From: Candidatus Aminicenantota bacterium
GTDB lineage: Bacteria > Acidobacteriota > Aminicenantia > JAMOAD01
Assembly: GCA_027031485.1 (NCBI GenBank)
Contig: JALVQI010000022.1
Coordinates: 1-50,231, forward strand
Direction of reading: 5' to 3'
DNA length: 50,231 nt
A program made the translations under genes and the position numbers. The notes under the pieces are model-generated. The model saw nothing but the letters and a program-made list of their open reading frames with translations, searched no databases and had not been told where the DNA came from. The first letter of the stretch is position 1. Every line of letters starts with the position of its first letter. Of this stretch, positions 20,443 to 29,869 are shown piece after piece.

Positions 20443-22131
20443 TTAAAAATTCTTCAGATAAACAAAGGATAATAAATAAAGATAAGAGGTAATAAGTATA
20501 ATTGATATTATATTAAGGAGAATTCCGGCTTTTATCATATCTTTCATCTTAATATAACCTGAACCGAAAATCAGAGCATTCGGAGGCGTTGCAACGGGAA
20601 GCATAAAAGCCATGGAGGCTCCTATTGCTCCCGCTATCATTAAAACCAACGGATTTGTTGAAGTTGTTATTCCTATTGAAAAAAGTATTGGCAGCATCAT
20701 ATTGGTGGAGGCAGTGTTTGAAGTGATTTCAGTTAGAAATACCATTAATAAGACGGTTAAAAAAAGTATTATTATTAAAGGAATATTTTTAAAAATGGTT
20801 AATGAGCCTGCCAAATATGAAGCAGCTCCCGTTTTATCAAGAGCTGTCCCAAGGGAAAGCCCTCCACCGAAAAGCAGTAATGTTCCCCACGGCAGTTTTT
20901 TGTTTGTTTCCCAGTTCAAGGTAAATTCCCATTTTTTTAAGTTAACAGGGATAATATAAAAAAGAACAATAGCAAAAACACCAACAACAGCATCATTTAC
21001 CCAGTTCAGGTGAAAAATGGCTTTGATTTTTTTCTCAAAAATCCATAGAAAGGCGGTTATCAGGAAAATTATTAATGTGTTTTTCTCTCCGACAGTAAGT
21101 TTTCCCATTTTTTTCAAATCTTCTTCGATTACCTTTTTTGAATCCTTGATATTAACTTCATTCAAAGGAAATACCTTTATTAAAACTAAAAAAGCCAAAG
21201 GGAGCATGAATATTGTTAAAGGAAGCCCTATTAGAATCCAATTCCCAAAAGTTATCTTTATTCCAAGGAGGTTGTCAACAAATCCTGCTAAAACAACATT
21301 GGGAGGTGTCCCGATTAAAGTTCCGATACCCCCAATAGAAGATGCATAAGCAATTCCAAGCATAAGAACCTTACCGAAATTATTTTTACCTTCGCCCTTT
21401 GTTGAGGCGGCAATAATTCCCAATCCAATGGGGAGCATCATGGCTGTGGTAGCAGTATTTGAAATAAACATTGATAAAAATGCGGTGATTATCATAAAAG
21501 CAAAAATAACCTTTTTAGGAGAAAAAGAGATCTTTGATAGAAAGTAAAGAGAAATTCTTCTGTGCAAATTCCATCTTTTCATTGCTTCGGCAATAGTAAA
21601 TCCTGCTAAAAAGAGAACTATCAGATAGTGCATATAGGGATAGAAAGGATTAAAAAATCCTGGAAAGGAAACAGACTTTGGATTACCTATTGATAAGAGC
21701 GGGAATAATAGTAATGGTAGCATTGAAGTTATCGGAATCGGAATTGCTTCGGTTATCCACCATATTGCCATAAGAAGAGCTATTGCAAGGGTTGCCTTTA
21801 ATGCATTTGCCTGTATATTAAAAATTTCGGAAAGAGTCTTTCCAGTTTTATTATCAATCTTTATTCCTCTGGTTCCGGATTTTGAAAAATTTTTAGGTAT
21901 CTTTACCTTAATGTTTTCCGCTTTTTTAAGGATTTCATCAAATTCCGAATATTTCAAATTTTTTTCGGAAGAAGGATGCCCTATTTTTTTCAATATCTCC
22001 TTTTCAGAATGGGAAAGAACTGTTTTTGCTCCATAAAATAGCATTGCTCCGGAAGGAGGTAAAAGCAATACTGTAAAAAATGTAAAAAGCCCCAGAACCA
22101 AGCCTGTTAGCTTAAATTTAATAGCTCTCAT
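20443..22131 (-). CDS. DASS/SLC13 family sodium:dicarboxylate/sulfate symporter
   Basis: WWITEAIPIPITSMLPLLLFPLL, SNTATTAMMLPIGLGI, IGGIGTLIGTPPNVVLAGF, TEITSNTASTNMMLPI, ATPPNALIFGSGYIKMKDM. Confidence 0.9.
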   Translation of the reverse strand: MRAIKFKLTGLVLGLFTFFTVLLLPPSGAMLFYGAKTVLSHSEKEILKKIGHPSSEKNLKYSEFDEILKKAENIKVKIPKNFSKSGTRGIKIDNKTGKTLSEIFNIQANALKATLAIALLMAIWWITEAIPIPITSMLPLLLFPLLSIGNPKSVSFPGFFNPFYPYMHYLIVLFLAGFTIAEAMKRWNLHRRISLYFLSKISFSPKKVIFAFMIITAFLSMFISNTATTAMMLPIGLGIIAASTKGEGKNNFGKVLMLGIAYASSIGGIGTLIGTPPNVVLAGFVDNLLGIKITFGNWILIGLPLTIFMLPLAFLVLIKVFPLNEVNIKDSKKVIEEDLKKMGKLTVGEKNTLIIFLITAFLWIFEKKIKAIFHLNWVNDAVVGVFAIVLFYIIPVNLKKWEFTLNWETNKKLPWGTLLLFGGGLSLGTALDKTGAASYLAGSLTIFKNIPLIIILFLTVLLMVFLTEITSNTASTNMMLPILFSIGITTSTNPLVLMIAGAIGASMAFMLPVATPPNALIFGSGYIKMKDMIKAGILLNIISIILITSYLYLLSFVYLKNF

Positions 22132-22176
22132 GAAAAAGATTATTCCAAAAAGAAGAAAAAGTCAACCATGTTAGCT

Positions 22177-22204
22177 TTGAGCATTGAGCCATGAGCATTG
22201 AGCT
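22177..22204. repeat. Heptanucleotide tandem repeat (TTGAGCA/TTGAGCC/ATGAGCA/TTGAGCT)
   Basis: Four adjacent 7-mers with consensus WTGAGCN, read directly. Confidence 0.8.
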
Positions 22205-22267
22205 GATTTTGAATGTTATTGGTTTATTGCTATTTGTTATTCTTTAAATTGAATTTAATTAACCGCA

Positions 22268-22287
22268 GGGCAATTCGTGAATTGCCC
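22268..22287. repeat. Palindrome GGGCAATTC-GT-GAATTGCCC
   Basis: Perfect 9-bp arms, 2-nt loop, flanked by CTACA. Confidence 0.85.
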
Positions 22288-22321
22288 CTACAGTACATAT
22301 TACTCCGATTCACAATTCCCC

Positions 22322-22361
22322 ACTATTCCACTTCTCTACTCTTCCACTCTTCTACTATTCT
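22322..22361. repeat. Degenerate octanucleotide tandem repeat
   Basis: ACTATTCC|ACTTCTCT|ACTCTTCC|ACTCTTCT|ACTATTCT, five units. Confidence 0.75.
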
Positions 22362-22397
22362 AATTTCCCGATTCACCATTCACGATTTAAAAGTGTT

Positions 22398-23825
22398 TCA
22401 ACTCTCCACTCTATTTCTTCCCTTTTCTTTAGCTTTATAAAGAGCTTCGTCCGCTTTTTTAAGAAGGTCTGTGGAAGTTTTCATACCATCTTCCAGGCTT
22501 GCAACTCCGAAACTTATTGTTATTTTTAGAGGAGGAGATACAATATTAAATCCGGTATTTTCAATCTTCTTTCTGATTCTCTCAGCAACATTTATGGCTC
22601 CCTTTTTTGGGGTTTCAGGTAAAATAATCAAAAATTCCTCTCCTCCGTACCTTCCCACATAATCAATATCTCTAACACTTTCAAGCAGAATTGAGGATGT
22701 TTTTTCAAGAACAAAGTCCCCGGATAAATGACCCAGATTATCGTTGATACTCTTAAATTTATCAATATCCCCCATTATTATTGAGAGTGGTTCATCATAT
22801 CTATCAGCGACTTTAAAGGTTCTTTCCAGTGTTTTTATTATATAACCGTGATTATATAAACCGGTTAGAGAGTCTCTTATTGAAAGATCCTTGACACGCT
22901 GGTAAAGAATTCCGCTATAGATTATTAAAAATGTATAATTTGATATTGCACCAAGGAGGGATTTTTCTCCCGTTGAAAATTTCTTATTTTTTAAAGACAA
23001 AAAAGCAATAAGTCCCTCATTCTGGCCTTTGGTTTTTATTTTCTCTATTATGATTTCTTTATATGAGTTTAAATCTTTTCTTCTTAAATTTTCCTCCCCG
23101 TAAATTTTTTCTTTTATAAGAAATGTCTTTCTGTCAAACTTTTTTGCAAGATTGGTTAATGCTTCCTTTTTAACTTTATCATATTCATCAAGAGAAAACT
23201 CTCTGGAAATATTGGATATAATTTCAACGGAATTTTCTTCTTTTATTATTACAAGGATTGCTGAATATTCCAAAATTTTGGATAAAAAGCTCATAACTTT
23301 TTCAACAATCATATCCAGATCAGCAATATCTCCCACGAATTTTCCGATTTCATTTAAAATTGTCAACTCATAAAGTTTTTTATCCAAAAGTTCATTTACT
23401 TTTGCCACTATATCAAGGGGTGAATAATCTTTTTTAGAAAATTGTTTCTTATCTCCTGGTGTTATGGAAGAAACTATTTTTAAAAGATGTTCCATCAAAA
23501 TTTCAATATTTTCATCTTTTACCACATAATAATCAGCTCCCACCTGATGTCCCCAGAATTTATCGGCAGCATCAGATTTAGATGTTAATAGGACGATTGG
23601 AATTTCCTTTGTTAATTTTTCTGACTTTAGCATTCTTGCTACCTGATATCCTGTCATGAAAGGCATCATAACATCCAGGATAACAACATCAGGATGAAAA
23701 TTGAAAGCTTTTTGTATTGCCTCTATCCCATTCTCAGCTGTTTCTATTTCAAAACCATTCGATTTAAAAAATTCAGACAAAACAGACAGAATAAAAGGAG
23801 AATCATCTGCTATTAAAATCTTCAT
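22398..23825 (-). CDS. Response regulator diguanylate cyclase (REC - GAF-like - GGDEF)
   Basis: REC VVILDVMMPFMTG; RDIDYVGRYGGEEFLIILPET gives an active-site GGEEF and RxxD I-site at canonical 5-residue spacing. Confidence 0.92.
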   Translation of the reverse strand: MKILIADDSPFILSVLSEFFKSNGFEIETAENGIEAIQKAFNFHPDVVILDVMMPFMTGYQVARMLKSEKLTKEIPIVLLTSKSDAADKFWGHQVGADYYVVKDENIEILMEHLLKIVSSITPGDKKQFSKKDYSPLDIVAKVNELLDKKLYELTILNEIGKFVGDIADLDMIVEKVMSFLSKILEYSAILVIIKEENSVEIISNISREFSLDEYDKVKKEALTNLAKKFDRKTFLIKEKIYGEENLRRKDLNSYKEIIIEKIKTKGQNEGLIAFLSLKNKKFSTGEKSLLGAISNYTFLIIYSGILYQRVKDLSIRDSLTGLYNHGYIIKTLERTFKVADRYDEPLSIIMGDIDKFKSINDNLGHLSGDFVLEKTSSILLESVRDIDYVGRYGGEEFLIILPETPKKGAINVAERIRKKIENTGFNIVSPPLKITISFGVASLEDGMKTSTDLLKKADEALYKAKEKGRNRVES

Positions 23826-23830
23826 GTTTT

Positions 23831-24439
23831 TTACCTCAAATTAGATAGAAATTTTGCAATTTCTTCAGGAGACAGGTTGTATTTAATATGTCCCGAATTG
23901 ATAGCTTCTTGAGGCATGCTTTTTAAAAAGGCAGTATCCGGTTTTTGGGCAACAGTAATTCCTCCTTTTTTAAAAATATCAACTATTCCTTCAGAACCAT
24001 CCTTTCCCATCCCTGTTAAAATAACTCCTACTGAATTTTTACCATAGGATTCAGCGATGCTTTTCAGTAAAAGATTGCCGGAAGGTCTTATTCCATTAAT
24101 GGGAGGACTGTTTAATAGTTTTATCCTATGCCTATCAAGTTTAATATGATATCCGTCAGGCGGTAAATAGATAAAGCCTTTTTTTATATTTTCTCCGTTT
24201 TTGGCAATTTTTATTTTTTTGGATGTTTCGCTCTTTAACCAAACAGCAAAGTTTTTCATAAATCCTTCTGAAATGTGTTGAGCTATGATAATGGATATTT
24301 TAATATTATTTTTTAGTTTGCGAATAATCCTTTTTAAAACAGAGGGGCCTCCTGCGGAAGAAACCATACCCACTACAATTTCAGGAGTAAGATTATGCTC
24401 TCTTTTTACCATCTCTGAATTCTCTTTCCTTTTATCCAT
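23831..24439 (-). CDS. cheB: CheB methylesterase catalytic domain protein (no receiver domain)
   Basis: VGMVSSAGGPSVLKRII, IIAQHISEGFMKNFAVWL, LPPDGYHIKL, GVILTGMGKDGSEGI. Confidence 0.9.
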   Translation of the reverse strand: MDKRKENSEMVKREHNLTPEIVVGMVSSAGGPSVLKRIIRKLKNNIKISIIIAQHISEGFMKNFAVWLKSETSKKIKIAKNGENIKKGFIYLPPDGYHIKLDRHRIKLLNSPPINGIRPSGNLLLKSIAESYGKNSVGVILTGMGKDGSEGIVDIFKKGGITVAQKPDTAFLKSMPQEAINSGHIKYNLSPEEIAKFLSNLR

Positions 24440-26435
24440 TGAAAATCTCTTTTTTTATCAAAGCGCTTGCATATTCAGGAGAAAATTCACTCTTCTTTAG
24501 AAAAGCTGAAGCTCCGATACTCTTTACATATTTTATCTTATCCTCCTCTTCATGGGAAGAAAGAAAAATAACAGGGATATTCAGTCCTCTCGATTTTAAG
24601 TTTTTGAAGAGTTGGATCCCATCCATTTTTGGCATATCTATATCTGATAATATTATATCAGGTTTAAAATACTCTATTTTTTCAAGTGCTTCAATTCCGT
24701 TTGAGGCTTGCTCAATTTCATAATTGAATTGAATAAGACTATCGTAAATTATTTCCCGGGTAAGCTCTGAGTCTTCAACTATTAATATCTTGATTCTTTT
24801 AAAGGAGAATTCTTCCATGGAAACCGTTTTAGCATCAGAAAATTTAATAAGATTAACAGGGTCTAACACAGTGATTATTTCTCCTACTTCTGAAAAAGAT
24901 GTCCCTAAAATATGATAATATTTTTCAAGCATTTTTCCCTTTTCACTTAGGATTAATTCTTCTAATCTGATAATTTGATCCACTAAAATTCCATATTTTT
25001 CTTCCCCTTCGCTAACTATTATTAAAAATTCTGATTGGGAAGATTCTATGTTTAAAATTCGATTAATGCTAATCACAGGAATTATTCCATCGAAAAAATA
25101 CATATAAGCATTATTATTTTTATTTAAGATTTTAACCTTGTCCTTTCTTAAAATTTTCTCAATATTACTAACAGGAATTGCAAAGTACTTTCCTCCCAGA
25201 TTAAATATAAGAGACTCTACAAGAGACAATATTTGAGGAAATGAAAGTATAACTGTTGTACCTTTGCCATCCTTTGATGTTATCTCAATATTTCCGTTAA
25301 GTTTTTTTACTATATCATAGACAACATCAAGACCCACTCCTCTACCGGAAATCTCCGTAATATCATCCTTTGTGGAAAATCCTGAATAAAAGAGAAAACT
25401 TTTCAAATCCTCTTTTGAGACCTTTTTGCCCTTTTCTATGATTCCCATTTTTACGGCTCTTTCTTTTAATTTCTTCCAGTTTATTCCTCTTCCATCATCT
25501 GAAATTTCAATAAAAATTTTCCCCTTTTTCAGGTAGGCCTCAATTTTAATCTTACCTTTCTTTTCTTTTCCTTTTTCCAGCCTTTCTTTCGGGTTTTCTA
25601 TCCCATGGTCTACGGAATTTCTTAAAATGTGAATAAGTATGGATGAAAGGGAATCAAATACTTTTTTCTCAACCTTTATATTCCCTCCATTAATTTTTAA
25701 AATAACCTCTTTTTTAAGCTCTATTGACAAATTTCTCACTGTCTTGGGTAAAATGTCAAATATTAGGGATAATGGAATAAGTTGATAATTTCTTAAATTC
25801 GCCAGAAAAATTGCTATATTTGATTTAATCCTTTCTACGATTTCCTTTGCAGTTTCAGTATTATCATTTTTTTCCAGAAGACTTAACAGGGCCGAAGCAT
25901 TATAAAAAGAATCCTCCATTAAAGTCGAAAACTCCACTATATCACTGTATTTTATCCTCACATAGTTTAAAATCGGAGATAGAGAACTTTGTTTTTGAAC
26001 TGTTTTTTTTGTTTTTTGAAGTTCTTTTTTCTTTTCATCTATTTTAACCTTTTTTCTCTTTATTTCTTTTGGTTGAGTTTTTTTCTGTTTCTTATTTTCT
26101 TCTTCATCATCATCTTCTTCTTTTCCAAAAATAATTCCTTTAATGGTTTCAATTTTATGTAAAAGTTCGGTTATTTTTTCTCCCTCTATTTCCACTCTTT
26201 CACTAAAAACATCGGCCAAAAAAGATTCAACCTCATGAACAATTTTTGAGGCTTCCTCATATCCCATCATTTTCAAAGAACCTTTAAGCGTATGGGCAAC
26301 TCTGTTTAATTCTTTAAGGAGATCACTGTTATAAGGTTCGGATTCTAAAAGTATAATTCCATTGGTAAGAGTTTCTATGTTTTCTCCCGCTTCTTCTAAA
26401 AATCTTTTTTTAAATAATTCCAAATTAAAGCCCAT
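24432..26435 (-). CDS. cheA: CheA-type hybrid histidine kinase (Hpt - HATPase - CheW - REC)
   Basis: Hpt AHTLKGSLKMMG, HILRNSVDHGIENPKERLEKGK, ISDDGRGINW, SGRGVGLDVV, C-terminal REC ILIVEDSELTRE..DIILSDIDMPKMDG. Confidence 0.92.
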   Translation of the reverse strand: MGFNLELFKKRFLEEAGENIETLTNGIILLESEPYNSDLLKELNRVAHTLKGSLKMMGYEEASKIVHEVESFLADVFSERVEIEGEKITELLHKIETIKGIIFGKEEDDDEEENKKQKKTQPKEIKRKKVKIDEKKKELQKTKKTVQKQSSLSPILNYVRIKYSDIVEFSTLMEDSFYNASALLSLLEKNDNTETAKEIVERIKSNIAIFLANLRNYQLIPLSLIFDILPKTVRNLSIELKKEVILKINGGNIKVEKKVFDSLSSILIHILRNSVDHGIENPKERLEKGKEKKGKIKIEAYLKKGKIFIEISDDGRGINWKKLKERAVKMGIIEKGKKVSKEDLKSFLFYSGFSTKDDITEISGRGVGLDVVYDIVKKLNGNIEITSKDGKGTTVILSFPQILSLVESLIFNLGGKYFAIPVSNIEKILRKDKVKILNKNNNAYMYFFDGIIPVISINRILNIESSQSEFLIIVSEGEEKYGILVDQIIRLEELILSEKGKMLEKYYHILGTSFSEVGEIITVLDPVNLIKFSDAKTVSMEEFSFKRIKILIVEDSELTREIIYDSLIQFNYEIEQASNGIEALEKIEYFKPDIILSDIDMPKMDGIQLFKNLKSRGLNIPVIFLSSHEEEDKIKYVKSIGASAFLKKSEFSPEYASALIKKEIFNG

Positions 26436-28386
26436 GGGAAACTTCCTGCACCCATTTTTTATAATTTATGTCAAATGCCACAACTCCTCGAAATTCTTTC
26501 CCTTTATATATTGGAATAGTGAAGGTGATAGTAAGTTCATTGGATATTAAGGAGATATAGGGTTTTGTTACCGTAAAACTTTTCTCCTCTACTGCAATTT
26601 TATACCACTCTCTGTCAGAAACATCTTTATACAAATACTGTTCAAAATTAAAGTTATTATCTTCTCTTGAGTAAACCAGATGTCTGAGAAACCCCTGATT
26701 ATCAGCGACAAACACAGCTTCAATAAAAGAGTTTTTTTGGATTATTCGTTCCAGCTCCTCATCAAGCTTCGCATCCTCTCTCTTTGCGATATCCAATAAT
26801 TCTTCCATTATTTCCCTTATCAAATTGAAATTCTTAGAAAATTTAAAAGTATTGAGAATAGAACCTATCAAAAGTGAAACGTCCATTATTTTCTTTAAAT
26901 TGTGTTTAATCATGGTTATTTCATTCGCAGAAATATTTATAACATCTGAAATTTCTCTCATAACAACCACAATTTGTTCGGAAGCAATTTTTTGCTGAGC
27001 CGTGGCATTTGAAATATTAATGGAGTAGGCATCCGTTTGTTCCACTCTGGAGATTAATTGGTCAAAACTCTTTTCTGTTTCTGAAATTTTTAAAAGAACA
27101 TCCTCAACAATATATGAACTTTTTTCTATCTGCATGGCTGAACTATTCAGAGAGTTGTGAAAGCCTGATATTGTTTTTTTTATCTTCTCAATGGATTCTC
27201 TGGAATGGTCTGCAAGATCCTTGATTTCCTGAGCTATAACTCCAAACCTTTTTCCGTACTCGCCGGCTCCTGCTGATTCAATGGAGGCATTAAGAGCAAG
27301 GAGATGAATCTCTGATACTATTTCTTCCATAATATTTAAGATATGATCTATTTCTTTTGATTTTTTGACAATATTGAGATTTATTTCAGCCAGATCCAAA
27401 AAGCTCCCTTTAAACTTATTGGATATTTCAATAAGTTCCTTAACTACCTCTTTCCCATGTTCAGCTTCATCTTTACCTTCGTTTGCCGCTTTTTTTATAT
27501 CTTCCGCCAGATCTGCAATTTCTCTTGCTGTTATGCTGTATTCTTCTATTGAAGCTGTCACCTGATTCATGGAGGAGGCTTGCTGGCTTATGATAGAGGA
27601 TTGTTGATCCATGGAATTATCAATATTAGAAAGTGCCAGAGATAATTTATTAGATGCAAAGTGTAATTTTTCTATTATGCTTTTCACTGTTTTCAAATTA
27701 ATTAAAAGCAAGGAAAAAAGATTCCCGAAATCCTTGTTTTTATTAACAGTTTCCTCTTCTATAGACCTGATATCATCATCATAACTTATATCCTTTTGTG
27801 CAAACCTAATTAAAAGCTTTTTTATGGAATTTATGATTCTTGAAAAATAAAATTCATAAAAATAAAAGAGAATGAACAAAAATAAGAATATTAGGAAAAC
27901 AAAAAAATATTTAAACTTTCTATCCTTTTCCAATAACTTAAAAACAAAGTCTTTTGGATTGTTTTTATCCCTTAAATACTCTTTAATTTTGCTTTCGTAC
28001 AATTTCCTGTATTCTTTAACATGTGTTAAGACCTCACTGACAGATCCTCCTGTTTTGATTTTCTGAACTATTTTTTCAAGATGCTCAGGTGAATACAAAG
28101 GATAATCATAACCGCTCTTTTTTAGTTTATCAATAATTTCAAAAACAGCTTTGTTTTCACTGACTTTTTTATTACTGTCATAAGTACTTAATATTAATTC
28201 AAGTTTTGTTAACATATTTGTTATGTTTATAATATTGTACAGGGAGGATTCTCTTTCTTTGACCAAAATTTCTGCTTTATGTATTTGGGAATTAAACCAG
28301 ACAGTGTAAAATAGGATTAAAAAGGCAAGAAATATAAGAACAACAAATACTATTTTTTCTTTCTTAAGCATTGTTTCTAACCTCAA
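26425..28386 (-). CDS. Methyl-accepting chemotaxis protein with C-terminal Cache-like domain
   Basis: Two TMs, MCP hairpin LLALNASIESAGAGEYGKRFGVIAQEIKDLADHS; after it FIEAVFVADNQGFLRHLVYSRED..DVSDREWYKIAVEEKSFTVTKPYISLISNELTITFTIPIYKGKEFRGVVAFDIN. Confidence 0.88.
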   Translation of the reverse strand: MRLETMLKKEKIVFVVLIFLAFLILFYTVWFNSQIHKAEILVKERESSLYNIINITNMLTKLELILSTYDSNKKVSENKAVFEIIDKLKKSGYDYPLYSPEHLEKIVQKIKTGGSVSEVLTHVKEYRKLYESKIKEYLRDKNNPKDFVFKLLEKDRKFKYFFVFLIFLFLFILFYFYEFYFSRIINSIKKLLIRFAQKDISYDDDIRSIEEETVNKNKDFGNLFSLLLINLKTVKSIIEKLHFASNKLSLALSNIDNSMDQQSSIISQQASSMNQVTASIEEYSITAREIADLAEDIKKAANEGKDEAEHGKEVVKELIEISNKFKGSFLDLAEINLNIVKKSKEIDHILNIMEEIVSEIHLLALNASIESAGAGEYGKRFGVIAQEIKDLADHSRESIEKIKKTISGFHNSLNSSAMQIEKSSYIVEDVLLKISETEKSFDQLISRVEQTDAYSINISNATAQQKIASEQIVVVMREISDVINISANEITMIKHNLKKIMDVSLLIGSILNTFKFSKNFNLIREIMEELLDIAKREDAKLDEELERIIQKNSFIEAVFVADNQGFLRHLVYSREDNNFNFEQYLYKDVSDREWYKIAVEEKSFTVTKPYISLISNELTITFTIPIYKGKEFRGVVAFDINYKKWVQEVSHGL

Positions 28387-29860
28387 CCAGTTTTATTTCG
28401 ATCTTTGATAGCATTGAAAATAGTTTCTTATTAAACTCTTTTAATTTATCAAGTCTATCAACAAGCACTTTTGCAGAAAATTCCATATCACTCATCATTT
28501 CTTTGCCCCCCCTCAGATCCATAAACAGATTTTCTATTAAACTCTTTGATTCTCTTATGTTTAAGTATGCTTGCTTTAGATCCGATTCTGTCTTACTTCT
28601 TTCCTCCTCTGCAAAATCCAATAATTCTTTAAAATTTTTCTTATTTTTGATAAAAGCAGAGTTTATTATTAATTTTTCCTTTTCCAATGACTTTTTAACA
28701 AGATCAAAGGAATTTATTAAAACAACAGATGCTGATTTGATATCACCTGATAGTTTTCTCATCTCCTTAGCAACAACGGAAAATCTTTTGTTACCTTCTT
28801 CTCCGCTCGCTTCAATTGCCGCATTTATTGATATAAGATGAGTTTGTTCCGCAATTTCCAGTATGTTTTCAATTGCACTCTTTGATTTTTCCATCAGATT
28901 ATCAATTTCCAGAGCCATCTCCTCTATCTTTTTCATATCTCCTTCCAACTCTTCCAAAAATTTTCCGCTTTTTTCAAATTTATCTTTAAAACTTTGATTC
29001 ATGTGAGTCTTTATTATCTCAATACTTCTTTCTATCTTTGACATAATTTCCTTGCTATTGTTAAGTATCTTTTCTGTTTCCGATATTACTTCCTTATCAC
29101 TATCGAAAATTTTACCGGACAATTCGAAGGCTTCATTAATATCAGCTTCGCAATCTTCTTTATTCATAAACTCAAAAAAGGTTTCTAATAAATCAACTAT
29201 TTCACCAATCTTTGAAATAAACGCTGAAAATCTTCTGAAAGATTCTGAAACTTTGATACTCTTTATGTTTATACTTTTGAATGAAACTGAATTTTCAACT
29301 TGCTCGAATATTTTAAATTTTTCCTCTCCTCTTTTGAAAATAAAATAAAAGCTGAGCATAGACAAAAGAGTGAACATTAAAGATAAAACAAAGGAGGTTA
29401 AGATCGGAACTCTAATTTTCCTGGCAAAATTCAGGAGAAGGAAGTATTTTTTCCCCTCTTTAAAGGGGAAAAGTTTTGAACTATCACTAATTTTGATTTC
29501 TTTTTTAGAATTTTTTATTGGAATAAGACCTCTCATAAAGACCAGAAAATATTGTTTTCCTCTCTTCTCAACCAAAAGAATATCATCTCTTTTGATTCTG
29601 AAATGATTCTCAAAGAATTTGAAAGAATTATTTAATTCCTTGATAAGATATCCCTCTTCTTGTTGATTAATAATCCTGTCTATATCATTGTGCGAAAACA
29701 TATTTGTAATGATTTTGGCTGAAACTTTCAACTTTCCTGTTATTTTTGCTTTCTCTTGATGAAAACCGTATAGAAGGAATAAAACAAAACCCAGAATAAA
29801 AATAATCAGGGATGATAATAAAATGAATTTCCTCAAATTATCTAAAATATATTTTTTCAC
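28364..29860 (-). CDS. Methyl-accepting chemotaxis protein-like receptor (divergent hairpin)
   Basis: Two TMs flanking a ~110-aa periplasmic loop; hairpin ISINAAIEASGEEGNKRFSVVAKEMRKLS. Confidence 0.8.
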   Translation of the reverse strand: MKKYILDNLRKFILLSSLIIFILGFVLFLLYGFHQEKAKITGKLKVSAKIITNMFSHNDIDRIINQQEEGYLIKELNNSFKFFENHFRIKRDDILLVEKRGKQYFLVFMRGLIPIKNSKKEIKISDSSKLFPFKEGKKYFLLLNFARKIRVPILTSFVLSLMFTLLSMLSFYFIFKRGEEKFKIFEQVENSVSFKSINIKSIKVSESFRRFSAFISKIGEIVDLLETFFEFMNKEDCEADINEAFELSGKIFDSDKEVISETEKILNNSKEIMSKIERSIEIIKTHMNQSFKDKFEKSGKFLEELEGDMKKIEEMALEIDNLMEKSKSAIENILEIAEQTHLISINAAIEASGEEGNKRFSVVAKEMRKLSGDIKSASVVLINSFDLVKKSLEKEKLIINSAFIKNKKNFKELLDFAEEERSKTESDLKQAYLNIRESKSLIENLFMDLRGGKEMMSDMEFSAKVLVDRLDKLKEFNKKLFSMLSKIEIKLVEVRNNA

Positions 29861-29869
29861 AATAACACC

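Noticed and set aside
22177-22361. CRISPR array
   Set aside because: Repeat units are 7-8 bp and contiguous with no spacers; no cas genes in the window.
28371-28841. 156-aa plus-strand ORF antisense to the MCP-like gene (also 29052..29348 and 29370..29606)
   Set aside because: Ser/Leu/Ile-rich antisense translations of coiled-coil coding sequence.
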